From the NCBI GenBank assembly GCA_031401675.1, contig JANNRR010000089.1:1-58683 (forward strand): a stretch of DNA of 58,683 bases. Direction: 5' to 3'. This DNA comes from JANNRR01 sp031401675 (GTDB lineage Bacteria > Pseudomonadota > Alphaproteobacteria > Rhodobacterales > Rhodobacteraceae). Shown in pieces: positions 1 to 8,944 of this stretch (positions within the stretch are counted from its first letter, which is position 1; each line of letters starts with the position of its first letter). The position numbers and the translations under genes are program-made. The notes beneath the pieces were generated by a model. It was not told where the DNA came from and searched no databases. It worked only from the letters and a program-made list of their open reading frames with translations.

Positions 1-1040
1 TTTACGTCCACCGATCGACCAGCCAGCGCCTGAAATCGCGACAATTCGGCGCCTTCGCTCAGACGAAGCGACATCATCAGATACTCGGTCGCCTGATCCG
101 CAGGTGCAACTGCGACCCGCCCGATCTCACCGTCGCCGCCGTTTTCAACTTGCAACAGCCATGGAATCGGCGCCTTTGGCATTTCGGTCGCCCATTTCGT
201 TCCGCCCAGCGTCAGGCGACCATGTGCGCCCGGTCCGATCCCGACGTAATCGCCATAGCGCCAATAGATCAGGTTGTGGCGCGACTGCGAGCCGGGGGCG
301 GCGTGATTGGAAACCTCATATCCGGGCATTCCGGCGGCGTCGCATAACTCTTGCGTCAGGGCATACAGGTCAGCCGCCAGATCATCCTCGGGCAGTCCGG
401 CAAGCCGCCCGGCCTGATGTCGCGCACCAAACGCGGTGCCGTCCTCTATGGTCAACTGATACAGCGACAAGTGGTCGACGGCCATCGAAAGCGCCAGCTT
501 CAATTCGGCGCGCCAGTCGGCAAGCGTCTGATGCTGGCGGGCATAGATCAGATCGAAGCTGACCCGATCAAAGGTATGGTGCGCAACATCATAGGCGGCG
601 CGCGCTTCGGCGACCGAGTGCAGGCGACCCAGAGCCTTCAGGTCCCGATCATTCAGCGCTTGGATCCCCATCGAAATCCGGTTGACCCCAGCCTGTCGAT
701 AGGCGCGGAAACGACCAGCTTCGACCGATGTCGGATTGGCCTCCAGCGTGATTTCGGCAATGTTGGACCCGGGCCAGGTCGCCCGGGCCTGCTCGATGAT
801 CGCATCGACCAGAGCGGGGTCCATAAGACTGGGGGTGCCGCCGCCAAAAAAGATGGTGTCCAGCCTGCGCTCTTGGGTTTCGGTGCCAAGGCGGGTGATT
901 TCGCTTAAGTATGCCGCCAGCCAGCGATCCTGATCGATCCTTTCGGCGACATGGCTGTTGAAATCGCAATAGGGGCATTTGGATAGACAAAACGGCCAAT
1001 GTAGATATAGGCCAAAGCCACCGTGTTGCCAATCCTGCAT
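1..1040 (-). CDS. hemW: HemW-like radical SAM protein (partial, 3' end outside window)
   Basis: Radical SAM protein of the HemW family, formerly called oxygen-independent coproporphyrinogen III oxidase-like; family members act as heme chaperones or heme-binding proteins in the cytoplasm. Translating the minus strand from the ATG at 1040 gives MQDWQHGGFGLYLHWPFC, followed by the CLSKCPYC cluster motif (CxxxCxxC, binds 4Fe-4S and SAM), then FFGGGTPS and EANP, all typical of the family. About 346 codons are visible with no stop, so the C-terminus lies beyond base 1. The start is one base after the ridA stop, which implies translation from the same rdgB-ridA-hemW message. Family assignment is firm. 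Whether it is HemW rather than a true HemN rests on the short N-terminus and the rdgB-linked context common in alphaproteobacteria. Confidence 0.93.
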   Translation of the reverse strand, partial: MQDWQHGGFGLYLHWPFCLSKCPYCDFNSHVAERIDQDRWLAAYLSEITRLGTETQERRLDTIFFGGGTPSLMDPALVDAIIEQARATWPGSNIAEITLEANPTSVEAGRFRAYRQAGVNRISMGIQALNDRDLKALGRLHSVAEARAAYDVAHHTFDRVSFDLIYARQHQTLADWRAELKLALSMAVDHLSLYQLTIEDGTAFGARHQAGRLAGLPEDDLAADLYALTQELCDAAGMPGYEVSNHAAPGSQSRHNLIYWRYGDYVGIGPGAHGRLTLGGTKWATEMPKAPIPWLLQVENGGDGEIGRVAVAPADQATEYLMMSLRLSEGAELSRFQALAGRSVDV

Positions 1041-1041
1041 A

Positions 1042-1422
1042 TCAGCCCTTGAAGGCCGTGACTTCGATTTCCACCAGCATTTCCGGACGTATAAGACCGG
1101 CGACCACCATGGTGGCGGCGGGGCGAATGTCGGCCAAGGCTTCGCCCAGCGCCGGAATCAGGTCATCGACCAGCCCGACATCGGCGAGGGTATATTGTAC
1201 GCGGACCACATCCACCATGCTGAAGCCGGCCTGATGCAAGACGCCACGGATCGTTGCAAAACAGTTGCGGGCCTGTGCGGCAATGTCGGTCGGCATGATC
1301 ATGGTGGCATAATCATAGCCAGTGGTACCAGAGATGAAGCACCACGGCCCCTTAACGATGGCCCGGGAATAGCCCATCGTGGCTTCGAACGGCGAACCGG
1401 AGGATATGCGTCTGGTGGTCAT
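1042..1422 (-). CDS. RidA family protein (enamine/imine deaminase type)
   Basis: A small protein of the RidA/YjgF/UK114 family (126 residues). Such proteins usually form trimers and hydrolyse reactive enamine/imine intermediates from PLP enzymes. Supporting segments are the N-terminal SSGSPFE start, the internal FISGTTGYD, the VDVVRVQYTLAD strand and the C-terminal PEMLVEIEVTAF. The ATG at 1422 is preferred over one three codons upstream because it overlaps the rdgB stop as ATGA, a classic coupling arrangement. It sits between rdgB and hemW and is probably cotranscribed with them. The substrate is unknown: the family has several subgroups and the usual RidA catalytic Arg was not placed with certainty. 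Confidence 0.88.
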   Translation of the reverse strand: MTTRRISSGSPFEATMGYSRAIVKGPWCFISGTTGYDYATMIMPTDIAAQARNCFATIRGVLHQAGFSMVDVVRVQYTLADVGLVDDLIPALGEALADIRPAATMVVAGLIRPEMLVEIEVTAFKG

Positions 1423-2027
1423 GCAAAACACCCCTGTACAAGCTTGCGAAAGGCGTCGGCGCGGTGGCTGATCTGGTTCTTCTGCCCCTGCTCCATCTCG
1501 CCCAGAGTAATCGCAAAACCGTCAGGCATGAAGATCGGATCGTAGCCGTGGCCCTGATCGCCCCGCATCGGCCAGACGATCTGACCGTCAATCCTTCCTT
1601 CGAAGACCTCATCATGCCCGTCAGGCCAGGCCAGTACCAGTGTGCAGCGAAACCGGGCCGTGCGGGGATGCGGGGCGGCGATTGCTTCCAGCTTGGCATG
1701 CGTCTTGTCCATCGCCATGACGAAATCACGCCCCGCCGGGGTCTCGGCCCAATCTGCGGTCTGTACGCCGGGAGCACCGTTCAACGCGTCGATCTCGATC
1801 CCGGAGTCATCGGCAAGAGCGGGCAATGTGGTAGCTGCTGCCGCGAAATGCGCCTTGATCCGGGCATTGCCGACAAAGGTCGTCTCGGTCTCGGCCGGTT
1901 CGGTCAGCCCCGTGTCGGCCGCCGACAGGACGGTGACCGGATAGGGCAGCAGCAGTCGGGAAATTTCAGCCAGCTTGCCCCGGTTGTGTGTGGCGACCAG
2001 CAACCGGTCGCCGTCAAACCGCCTCAT
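1419..2027 (-). CDS. rdgB: Non-canonical purine NTP pyrophosphatase RdgB/HAM1
   Basis: Inosine/xanthosine triphosphate pyrophosphatase of the HAM1 family (202 residues). It removes deaminated purine nucleotides (ITP, XTP, dITP) from the pool by releasing pyrophosphate, in the cytosol. The translation has the family's substrate-loop motif THNRGK near residue 13, the acidic LADDSGIEIDAL, the GYDPIF motif and the late SHRADAF. Length matches the family (about 195-205). The start ATG overlaps the rph stop by four bases (ATGA), so it is translationally coupled to RNase PH, a pairing seen in many bacteria. Downstream it overlaps ridA in the same manner. No anomaly is visible. Confidence 0.96.
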   Translation of the reverse strand: MRRFDGDRLLVATHNRGKLAEISRLLLPYPVTVLSAADTGLTEPAETETTFVGNARIKAHFAAAATTLPALADDSGIEIDALNGAPGVQTADWAETPAGRDFVMAMDKTHAKLEAIAAPHPRTARFRCTLVLAWPDGHDEVFEGRIDGQIVWPMRGDQGHGYDPIFMPDGFAITLGEMEQGQKNQISHRADAFRKLVQGCFA

Positions 2028-2737
2028 CCCAGCGCCGCTTTCTGCGCGGCAACCAAACTTGCGGCCCCCGCCTCAGCCAGATCGAGCAGTTCTCCCATCT
2101 CGGCCCTTGAAAAAGTCGAACCTTCGGCGCTCATCTGTACCTCAATCAGCCGGCCGCGACCGGTCAGGATGAAGTTGCCGTCGGTCCCGGCCTCGGAATC
2201 CTCAGCATAGTCCAGATCAAGCAGCGGCTGCCCGGCATAGATGCCGCATGACACCGCCGCAACGTGGTCGATGATCGGATCCGAGATGATTTCGCCGGTC
2301 TTCAACAGCTTGTTGATGGCCAACCGGAGCGCCACCCAACCGCCGGTGATCGAGGCGCAGCGGGTCCCGCCGTCGGCCTGCAGCACGTCACAGTCGACGG
2401 TGATCTGGCGCTCACCCAACGCCAGTTTGTCGATCCCAGCGCGTAGAGCGCGCCCAATCAGCCGCTGAATCTCCTGGGTGCGGCCGGACTGTTTGCCTGT
2501 CGCCGCCTCTCGCCGATTGCGGGTGTGGGTCGCACGCGGCAGCATGCCATATTCGGCGGTGACCCAGCCCTGGCCGGTGCCCTTCAGGAACGGAGGCGGG
2601 CGATCCTCGATCGAGGCCGAGCAGATCACATGGGTGTTGCCCATTCTGATCAGACAAGAGCCTTCGGCATGAGTCATCACGCCGGTTTCAATGGAAACCG
2701 CACGCATATCGCTTAAGTTCCGGCCAGAGGGGCGCAT
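2024..2737 (-). CDS. rph: Ribonuclease PH
   Basis: Phosphorolytic 3'-5' exoribonuclease that trims tRNA 3' ends, cytoplasmic, usually hexameric. The protein is 237 residues from the ATG at 2737 and begins MRPSGRNLSDMR, the usual family start. An ATG 36 bases further upstream is open but would add a non-family extension. Signature segments include EGSCLIRMGNTHVICSAS, GWVTAEYGMLPRAT, RNRREA, the RLIGRALRAG helix and CDVLQADGGTR. It is the first gene of the minus-strand rph-rdgB-ridA-hemW group and diverges from hrcA across about 114 bases. Confidence 0.97.
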   Translation of the reverse strand: MRPSGRNLSDMRAVSIETGVMTHAEGSCLIRMGNTHVICSASIEDRPPPFLKGTGQGWVTAEYGMLPRATHTRNRREAATGKQSGRTQEIQRLIGRALRAGIDKLALGERQITVDCDVLQADGGTRCASITGGWVALRLAINKLLKTGEIISDPIIDHVAAVSCGIYAGQPLLDLDYAEDSEAGTDGNFILTGRGRLIEVQMSAEGSTFSRAEMGELLDLAEAGAASLVAAQKAALG

Positions 2738-2798
2738 GCTTGATCCTTTCGCTTGTCGGGGCCAGATACCCATCGGCGGCCGGGCGATGCAACCCCGA

Positions 2799-2827
2799 TT
2801 GACGCCGGGCTTAGCAGGTCCCTACAT
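2799..2827 (+). promoter_or_regulatory. Candidate sigma70-type promoter for hrcA-grpE
   Basis: TTGACG at 2799-2804 and CTACAT at 2822-2827 are separated by 17 bases, about 25 bases before the hrcA start. I looked for a CIRCE operator (TTAGCACTC-N9-GAGTGCTAA) in the whole 2738-2851 gap and saw none, so HrcA does not obviously repress itself here through the standard operator. Confidence 0.45.
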
Positions 2828-2851
2828 TGCGATGCCCCCTGGAAATGGTCG

Positions 2852-3922
2852 ATGACGAACGGATCGAAGCTGCTTGGCGAGATGAACGACCGCAGCCGCG
2901 AAGTATTTCGCCGCGTGGTCGAGGGTTACCTCGATTCCGGCGACCCGGTCGGTTCGCGGACCCTGACCCGGACCATGAACGAAAAGGTGTCTGCGGCCAC
3001 CATTCGCAACGTGATGCAGGACCTGGAGTTTCTGGGATTGCTGGGCAGCCCGCACATCTCGGCAGGGCGCATTCCGACGCAGCTTGGCCTGCGCATGTTC
3101 GTCGACGGGCTTCTGGAAGTGGCAGCCGTTGACGCCGACGACCGGCAGGCCATCGATGCAACCATGAAGTCCAATGACGCGGACACCGGCACGCTGCTGG
3201 ACCGGGTAGGTTCGGCGCTGTCGGGCATAACCCGCGGAGCCTCGCTGGTTCTGACGCCAAAGCACGAAGCGGCGATCAAGCACATCGAGTTTGTCAGTCT
3301 GGCAGCTGACCGTGCGTTGGTCGTTCTGGTGTTTTCAGACGGGCATGTCGAGAACCGGGTGTTCACGCCACCGCTGGGGCAGACACCGTCGTCGATGCGC
3401 GAGGCCGCGAACTTCCTGAATGCAATGGCCGAAGGCATGACGCTGCGCGACCTTCGCGCCCGGATCGCACTGGAAATCACCTCCCGCAGGCAGGAGATTG
3501 ACGGGTTGGCCCGCGACCTTGTCGAAAGCGGGCTGGCGCTGTGGGAGGATCAGGGCGAGCGCTACGAGCGGCTGATCGTCCGCGGCTCGGCGAATCTGCT
3601 GCAACCAGAGGGGCAGACCGAAGACCTGGACCGCATCCGGCAACTGTTCGACGATCTGGAGCGCAAGCGGGACATTGCCGAATTTCTGGAACTGACCGAA
3701 ACCGGCGAAGGTGTGCGCATATTTATAGGATCGGAGAACAAGTTATTCTCACTTTCCGGTTCCTCTCTGGTGGTGTCTCCCTATATGAACGCGGACCGTA
3801 AGATCATCGGTGCGGTGGGTGTCATCGGGCCGACTCGGCTGAACTATGGGCGCATCGTGCCGATTGTGGATTACACGGCGCAGTTGGTTGGAAGGCTGCT
3901 TTCCGACCGCGGCAAGGGGTAG
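2852..3922 (+). CDS. hrcA: Heat-inducible transcription repressor HrcA
   Basis: HrcA represses class I chaperone genes (groESL, sometimes dnaK/grpE) by binding CIRCE operators, and needs GroEL for folding. From the ATG at 2852 the protein is 356 residues, the usual length; the frame is open upstream but that part is not family-like. The N-terminal winged helix is recognisable (MNDRSREVFRRVVEGYLDSG, GSRTLTRTMN, SAATIRNVMQDLEFLGLL), followed by the regulatory domain and the C-terminal SVVVSPY-like segment (SSLVVSPYMNADRKIIGAVG) and IGPTRLNYGRIVPIVDY. grpE starts four bases after the stop, so the two form an operon. It diverges from rph, a layout common in Rhodobacterales. Confidence 0.96.
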   Translation: MTNGSKLLGEMNDRSREVFRRVVEGYLDSGDPVGSRTLTRTMNEKVSAATIRNVMQDLEFLGLLGSPHISAGRIPTQLGLRMFVDGLLEVAAVDADDRQAIDATMKSNDADTGTLLDRVGSALSGITRGASLVLTPKHEAAIKHIEFVSLAADRALVVLVFSDGHVENRVFTPPLGQTPSSMREAANFLNAMAEGMTLRDLRARIALEITSRRQEIDGLARDLVESGLALWEDQGERYERLIVRGSANLLQPEGQTEDLDRIRQLFDDLERKRDIAEFLELTETGEGVRIFIGSENKLFSLSGSSLVVSPYMNADRKIIGAVGVIGPTRLNYGRIVPIVDYTAQLVGRLLSDRGKG

Positions 3923-3925
3923 AGA

Positions 3926-4492
3926 ATGAACGACGCGAAGAAAGACGAAATCCTGGAAGACGAACTGACCAAGGCCCCCGGCTTTGCTGAGGAAGGTTCC
4001 GATTATTTCGACGAAGTTGGCGAAACCATCGAACGGCTGACCTCTGAACGCGATGACATGCGCGACCGGTTCATGCGGGCGCTGGCAGATGCAGAGAATT
4101 CCCGCAAGCGGAGTGAAAAGGATCGGCGCGAAGCCGAGCAATATGGTGGTGCAAAGTTCGCGCGGGATATGCTGCCGGTTTATGACAGTCTGAAACGTGC
4201 GCTTGATGCCGCTACCGAAGACCAGCGGGCCGCCGCCTCAGCCCTGCTGGAGGGGGTGGAGCTGACGCTGCGCGAACTGGGAAACATTTTCGGAAAGCAT
4301 GGGATCGAGATCATTTCGCCTGCAATAGGGTCAATTTTCGACCCAAAGCATCATCAGGCGATGTTCGAAGCGCCGCTGCAGGGCACCAAAGCGGGTGAAA
4401 TCATTCAGGTGATGGGCGAAGGCTTTGTGCTGCACGACCGACTGCTGCGGCCGGCCCAGGTCGGGGTGTCGTCAAACACGGCGAAAGACTGA
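3926..4492 (+). CDS. grpE: Nucleotide exchange factor GrpE
   Basis: GrpE releases ADP from DnaK during the Hsp70 chaperone cycle; it is cytoplasmic and dimeric. The protein has 188 residues. An acidic N-terminus is followed by a long coiled-coil stretch (about residues 35-80, including DDMRDRFMRALADAENSRKR, the conserved family segment) and a C-terminal beta domain ending in MGEGFVLHDRLLRPAQVGVS, where the signature GF..HDRLLRPA.V is plain. It starts four bases after hrcA and is read as the second gene of that operon. It converges on mutS. Confidence 0.96.
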   Translation: MNDAKKDEILEDELTKAPGFAEEGSDYFDEVGETIERLTSERDDMRDRFMRALADAENSRKRSEKDRREAEQYGGAKFARDMLPVYDSLKRALDAATEDQRAAASALLEGVELTLRELGNIFGKHGIEIISPAIGSIFDPKHHQAMFEAPLQGTKAGEIIQVMGEGFVLHDRLLRPAQVGVSSNTAKD

Positions 4493-4543
4493 GGTGATTG
4501 GGCAGATCGTGCTGTGCGGCGAACACTCCCGCCAAATCCACCC

Positions 4544-7189
4544 TCAGGGCCGTTGCAGCGCTTTCAGTTCATAAAGCAGCGCCAAGGCGTCTCGGGGTGT
4601 CAATTCGTCTGGCAGGACGGCACGCAGCCTGTCCTCGACAGCCGAAGGGACGGGTTTCGGCCGCACTGTTGCTGGGATGGCCGCAAACAAGGGCAGGCCA
4701 TCGATCAGCGCCTTCTGCCGCGCGCCGCCTTCACGCTCGCCCCTTTCCAACGCCTCCAGCACGACTCGGGCTCGGTCAATGACGCGCTCCGGCAGGCCTG
4801 CCAGTTTCGCCACCTGAATGCCGTAGGACCGGTCAGCGGCCCCCTTTTTGACCTCATGCAGAAAGATCACGTCGCCCTGCCATTCCTTGACAGTGACAGT
4901 GGCATTCTGAACCCCGCTCAACTTGCCAGCCAACGCCGTCATCTCGTGGTAATGCGTGGCGAACAGGGCGCGCGCGCGGTTGACGTCATGCAGATGCTCC
5001 AAAGTTGCCCAGGCAATCGACAATCCATCATAAGTGGCGGTGCCACGACCGATTTCGTCCAGGATGACCAGCGCGCGGTCGTCCGCCTGATGCAGGATGG
5101 CAGCGGTTTCAACCATTTCCACCATGAAGGTCGAGCGGCCTCTGGCCAGATCATCCGACGCCCCAACCCGGCTGAACAACTGGCTGACCAATCCGATATG
5201 CGCCGCCTGCGCCGGAACAAAACTGCCGGTCTGCGCCAGCACGGCGATCAGCGCGTTCTGCCGCAGAAATGTTGACTTGCCGGCCATGTTGGGTCCGGTC
5301 AGCAGCCAGATCGCCGCCCCGGCATCAGCATTCAGATCACAGTCGTTGGCCACGAACGGCGCGCCGGTTCGGCGCAGCGCCCGCTCGACAACCGGATGCC
5401 GGCCGGACCGGACCGAAAACGCACGGCTGTCGTCAACCAGCGGGGCAACCCAGTCCTCGGCTGCTGCAAGGTCGGCCATGGCAGCGGTTACATCGATCCG
5501 GGCAAGCGCATCTGCCGTGCGTGAAACCGGGTCCGCGCGGCCAAGAACCTCGGTTTTCAAGCTGTCAAAGAGCCGCTTTTCAATGTCCAGTGCCAGTTGC
5601 CCGGCATTCAGAATGCGAACCTCCAGCTCTGAAAGCAGCAGCGTGGTAAAGCGGACCTGTCCGGCCGTTGTCTGACGATGGATGAACGTCTGATTCAGCG
5701 GTGGCGACAGCATCCTTTCAGCATGGGTCGGCGTGGTCTCGATAAAATAGCCGAGGACGTTGTTGTGTTTGATCTTCAGGCCGGTGATGCCGGTCGCCTT
5801 GACATAGTTGACCTGCATCCCGGCGATGACCGACCGCCCCTCGTCACGCAACTGGCGCACCTCGTCCAGTTCGGCGTCATGGCCAGTGGCTATGAAGCCG
5901 CCATCGCGCAGCAAAATCGGCGGTTCGGCGATCAGCGCATGATCCAAGAGGGTGATCAGATCGTCGTGGCCCGGCAGGTCCCGGCATTCGTCCAGAACTT
6001 CAGCGGCCGCTCCGGTCGCATCAATTTGGCTGTGCACCCGCCGTGCCTGTTTCAGCGCGACCCGGATTGCCGCAAGATCGCGCGGGCCGCCACGGTCCAG
6101 CGCCAGCCGGGAAAGGGCGCGGTCGATATCCGGAACCTGACGCAATGCATCGCGGATATCCTCGCCCAGGCGCGGGTGGGCCAAAAGCAAGCGCACTCTG
6201 GCCTGCCGCGCATGGATTTCGCGCAGGTCGCAGGACGGGCTGGACAGACGACGCTCCAGGAGCCGGCCGCCCGCAGCGGTCACGGAGCGGTCGATGGCAG
6301 CAAGCAGCGAGCCTTCGCGGCCACCAGACAGCCCGGCCGTGATCTCCAGATTGCGCCGTGTCGCGGCATCGATAAGCATCGCATGCGCTGCCATCTCGCG
6401 TATCGGTGGGCGCAACAACGGCAGCTTGCCGCGCTGCGTCAGGTCCAGATAGTCGACAAGCGCGCCGAGTGCCGAAACCTCTGCACGGGTAAAACTGCCG
6501 AACCCGTCCAGCGAGGCCACCTGCCACAGCGTACACAGCCGTTTTTCAGCGGACTGGCTGTCAAAACTGGTCCTCGCCACCGGCGTCATTGCTGCCCCGG
6601 ATTCAGTGACTGTTGCTGCCAAATCCGCCTCCCTGGCCTCAGACAGCACCACTTCGCGCGGAGCTATCCGGGCCAGTTCCGGCCCAAGCCGCACCAACGG
6701 GCACAGGATCACCCGCAACTCGCCGGTCGAGATGTCGGCCCATGCCAGCGCCGCCTCGTCCCGGACTTCGGCGAAAGCGGCCAGATAGTTGTGCCGGCGT
6801 GCCTCCAGCAGCGAATCTTCGGTCAGCGTTCCAGGTGTGACCAATCGGACGATGTCACGGTGCACGACCGATCTGGCCCCGCGCTTGCGAGCCGCGGCCG
6901 GGTCTTCCAGCTGTTCGGCAATCGCGACCCGGAAGCCCTTGCGGATCAGCGTCAACAGATAACCTTCGGCCGCATGTACCGGCACACCGCACATCGCGAT
7001 GTCCTGGCCCATGTGTTTGCCGCGTTTGGTCAGCGCGATGTCCAGGGCGGACGCGGCGGCGACCGCATCGTCAAAGAACATCTCGTAGAAATCGCCCATC
7101 CGGTAGAACAGCAACGTGCCGGGATGCTGCGCCTTGATCTGCAGATACTGCGCCATCATCGGCGTGGCATTGGCGTCTTGCACGGTCAC
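4544..7189 (-). CDS. mutS: DNA mismatch repair protein MutS
   Basis: MutS recognises mismatches and small loops and recruits MutL. The 881-residue protein is a full-length MutS1. The mismatch-binding F-x-E is in the N-terminal RMGDFYEMFFDDA (about residues 29-41). The core/lever region fills the middle. The C-terminal ATPase has the Walker A GPNMAGKST, the SRVGASDDLARGRSTFMVEM signature and the Walker B/D-loop LVILDEIGRGTATYDG. A C-terminal dimerisation tail follows, ending in PRDALALLYELKAL. No mutL is nearby. It converges on grpE with only about 50 bases between the two stops. No frame disruption is seen. Confidence 0.98.
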   Translation of the reverse strand: MTVQDANATPMMAQYLQIKAQHPGTLLFYRMGDFYEMFFDDAVAAASALDIALTKRGKHMGQDIAMCGVPVHAAEGYLLTLIRKGFRVAIAEQLEDPAAARKRGARSVVHRDIVRLVTPGTLTEDSLLEARRHNYLAAFAEVRDEAALAWADISTGELRVILCPLVRLGPELARIAPREVVLSEAREADLAATVTESGAAMTPVARTSFDSQSAEKRLCTLWQVASLDGFGSFTRAEVSALGALVDYLDLTQRGKLPLLRPPIREMAAHAMLIDAATRRNLEITAGLSGGREGSLLAAIDRSVTAAGGRLLERRLSSPSCDLREIHARQARVRLLLAHPRLGEDIRDALRQVPDIDRALSRLALDRGGPRDLAAIRVALKQARRVHSQIDATGAAAEVLDECRDLPGHDDLITLLDHALIAEPPILLRDGGFIATGHDAELDEVRQLRDEGRSVIAGMQVNYVKATGITGLKIKHNNVLGYFIETTPTHAERMLSPPLNQTFIHRQTTAGQVRFTTLLLSELEVRILNAGQLALDIEKRLFDSLKTEVLGRADPVSRTADALARIDVTAAMADLAAAEDWVAPLVDDSRAFSVRSGRHPVVERALRRTGAPFVANDCDLNADAGAAIWLLTGPNMAGKSTFLRQNALIAVLAQTGSFVPAQAAHIGLVSQLFSRVGASDDLARGRSTFMVEMVETAAILHQADDRALVILDEIGRGTATYDGLSIAWATLEHLHDVNRARALFATHYHEMTALAGKLSGVQNATVTVKEWQGDVIFLHEVKKGAADRSYGIQVAKLAGLPERVIDRARVVLEALERGEREGGARQKALIDGLPLFAAIPATVRPKPVPSAVEDRLRAVLPDELTPRDALALLYELKALQRP

Positions 7190-7246
7190 ACTGGCCCCCT
7201 GAACCAGAGGCGACCCTACAAAACGCCCCGCTCGGGCGAAAGCGGC

Positions 7247-7903
7247 TTAATGCAGAAAGGCGGCGCTCTTGCCCCAAAGCTCTTCAATCCGGGCATCCCG
7301 ACCACAGGCCTTGCGGTAGAACGCATAGGCATTGGCTTTGGATTTCGGTCCGCGCCGGGTCAGCACGATTGCAGAGCCTTTGTAGTAGTCTTGATGGTAC
7401 GCGTCGGCCGGATAGAACGTGGCAGCCGGCAGAACCGGGGTCACGACGCTGCGCCCAAGTTCGGCGGCGGCGGCGGCAACTTCGGCCGTTGCGGTGGCTT
7501 CCTGATCGGGCGCGGCAAAGACCGCGCTGCGGTAGCTGTTGCCGCGATCACAAAACTGACCACCGACATCGGTCACGTCGGTCGAGCGCAGGAACAGGTT
7601 GACGATCCGGGCATAGCTGACCGTGTCGGCGTCAAAGGTGATCTGAACCGCTTCGTAGTGCCCGGTTTCGGTCGCCGACACAGCCTCATAAGTCGGGTCG
7701 GCCAGTGATCCGCCGGTAAAGCCCGAAACCACGTCGATCACGCCATCGACGCTTTCGAAGTTGGATTCTACGCACCAGAAGCAGCCGCCCGCCAGGATCG
7801 CGGTTTCGGTCTTTGCCTGGGCCAGGCCTGGCATCGCCAATTGGCAAAGGGCAATCGCCCCGGCGCACAGGATCAGCTTGGCAGTGAACTTTGAGAATGG
7901 CAT
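7247..7903 (-). CDS. msrA: Peptide-methionine (S)-S-oxide reductase MsrA, exported form
   Basis: MsrA reduces methionine S-sulfoxide in oxidised proteins. From the ATG at 7903 the protein is 218 residues; a GCGAGG ribosome-binding sequence precedes this start, and 19 open codons upstream are judged not coding. Residues 1-30 look like a Sec signal peptide (charged MPFSKFTAK, a hydrophobic stretch, cleavage after AQA), so the enzyme probably works in the periplasm. The catalytic motif GCFWC has its Cys at residue 41; YHQDYY is the conserved substrate-side motif. A later Cys in RKACGRD could serve as a resolving Cys. It diverges from the aminotransferase gene at 8048. Confidence 0.95.
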   Translation of the reverse strand: MPFSKFTAKLILCAGAIALCQLAMPGLAQAKTETAILAGGCFWCVESNFESVDGVIDVVSGFTGGSLADPTYEAVSATETGHYEAVQITFDADTVSYARIVNLFLRSTDVTDVGGQFCDRGNSYRSAVFAAPDQEATATAEVAAAAAELGRSVVTPVLPAATFYPADAYHQDYYKGSAIVLTRRGPKSKANAYAFYRKACGRDARIEELWGKSAAFLH

Positions 7904-8047
7904 CTGGCCCTCGCTTTCTGCGCGGACCATGCCGCAGTTGGGCCTCGTGCGGCAAATCACCGGCCCGTGACCTCACCGAGGCTTGAGAGATGTTTCAGGT
8001 TTGGTTTAGCCGGCGCGCTTGATAGAACGAGCCGGAAGGAGAGCAGC

Positions 8048-8944
8048 ATGACCGACGTAAGCACGCATCGCGCCGAAGATGACCGCCGCAATGAGAAGAT
8101 TCTGATCTGGGTCAACGGGCGGTTGCTGCCAAAGGCCGAGGCCACGGTTTCGGTCTATGATTCCGGCTTCATGCTCGGCGATGGGGTTTGGGAGGGCATA
8201 CGGCTTTATGATGGCCGCTGGGCCTTTCTGGACGAGCATGTCGCGCGGTTATTCGAGGCCGCGAAAGCCATAGACCTGACGATGACCCTTGACCCGGAGG
8301 GCGTGAAAAGGGCGCTCTTGGACACGCAGTCAGCCAACCGGATGGTCAGCGATGCCCATGCGCGGCTGATGGTGACGCGCGGGGTCAAGGTGCGGCCGTT
8401 CCAGCACCCGCGCCTGTCACAGTCCGGCCCGACGATGGTGATCATCATGGAACATTCGCGCCCCGCCATTCCGCGCCCGATCCGGCTGGCAACGGTGCCG
8501 CATCTGCGCGGCCTGCCGATGACGCAGGACCCCAAGCTGAACAGCCATTCCAAACTGAACTGCATTCTGGCCTGCATTGCGGCGGAAAAGGCCGGGGCGG
8601 ACGAGGCCTTGATGCTGGATGTGCATGGCTTTGTAAACACGACCAACGCCTGCAACTTCTTCATTGTCCGCAAGGGCGCGGTTTGGACCTCGACCGGCGA
8701 CTATTGCATGAACGGCATCACGCGCGGCAAGGTGATCGATCTGTGCCGGGCCAACGGCATTCCGGTGTTCGAGCGCAACTTTTCGCTGGTCGATGTCTAT
8801 TCGGCAGATGAGGCGTTTCTGACCGGCACCTTCGGAGCGCAGACACCGGTAGGGGTGATTGATGGCAGGATGGTCGGCAGCGGCGAAATGGGACCGATGA
8901 CGGAAAGGCTGCGCGGTCTCTACAAGGCGCTGGTGGCGGCGTGA
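8048..8944 (+). CDS. Class IV aminotransferase (branched-chain aminotransferase-like)
   Basis: PLP-dependent fold-type IV aminotransferase (298 residues), related to branched-chain and D-amino acid aminotransferases and to 4-amino-4-deoxychorismate lyase. The start at 8048 follows a strong ribosome-binding site (GGAAGGAG). The motif SVYDSGFMLGDGVWEG near residues 35-50 is typical of the class, and the PLP-binding Lys is inferred to be K169 in NSHSKLN. FLTGTFGAQTPV near the end is the usual phosphate-cup segment. The stop overlaps the following gene as GTGA, so the two are likely coupled. Motifs alone do not set the substrate; a keto acid/amino acid transaminase is the safe call. Confidence 0.85.
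   Translation: MTDVSTHRAEDDRRNEKILIWVNGRLLPKAEATVSVYDSGFMLGDGVWEGIRLYDGRWAFLDEHVARLFEAAKAIDLTMTLDPEGVKRALLDTQSANRMVSDAHARLMVTRGVKVRPFQHPRLSQSGPTMVIIMEHSRPAIPRPIRLATVPHLRGLPMTQDPKLNSHSKLNCILACIAAEKAGADEALMLDVHGFVNTTNACNFFIVRKGAVWTSTGDYCMNGITRGKVIDLCRANGIPVFERNFSLVDVYSADEAFLTGTFGAQTPVGVIDGRMVGSGEMGPMTERLRGLYKALVAA

Noticed and set aside
2738..2851. CIRCE operator before hrcA
   Set aside because: No TTAGCACTC/GAGTGCTAA pair is visible in the gap.
5678..7708. A 676-codon plus-strand open frame opposite mutS and msrA
   Set aside because: Antisense to MutS and MsrA motifs; the translation is Gln/Arg-rich and unlike any family.
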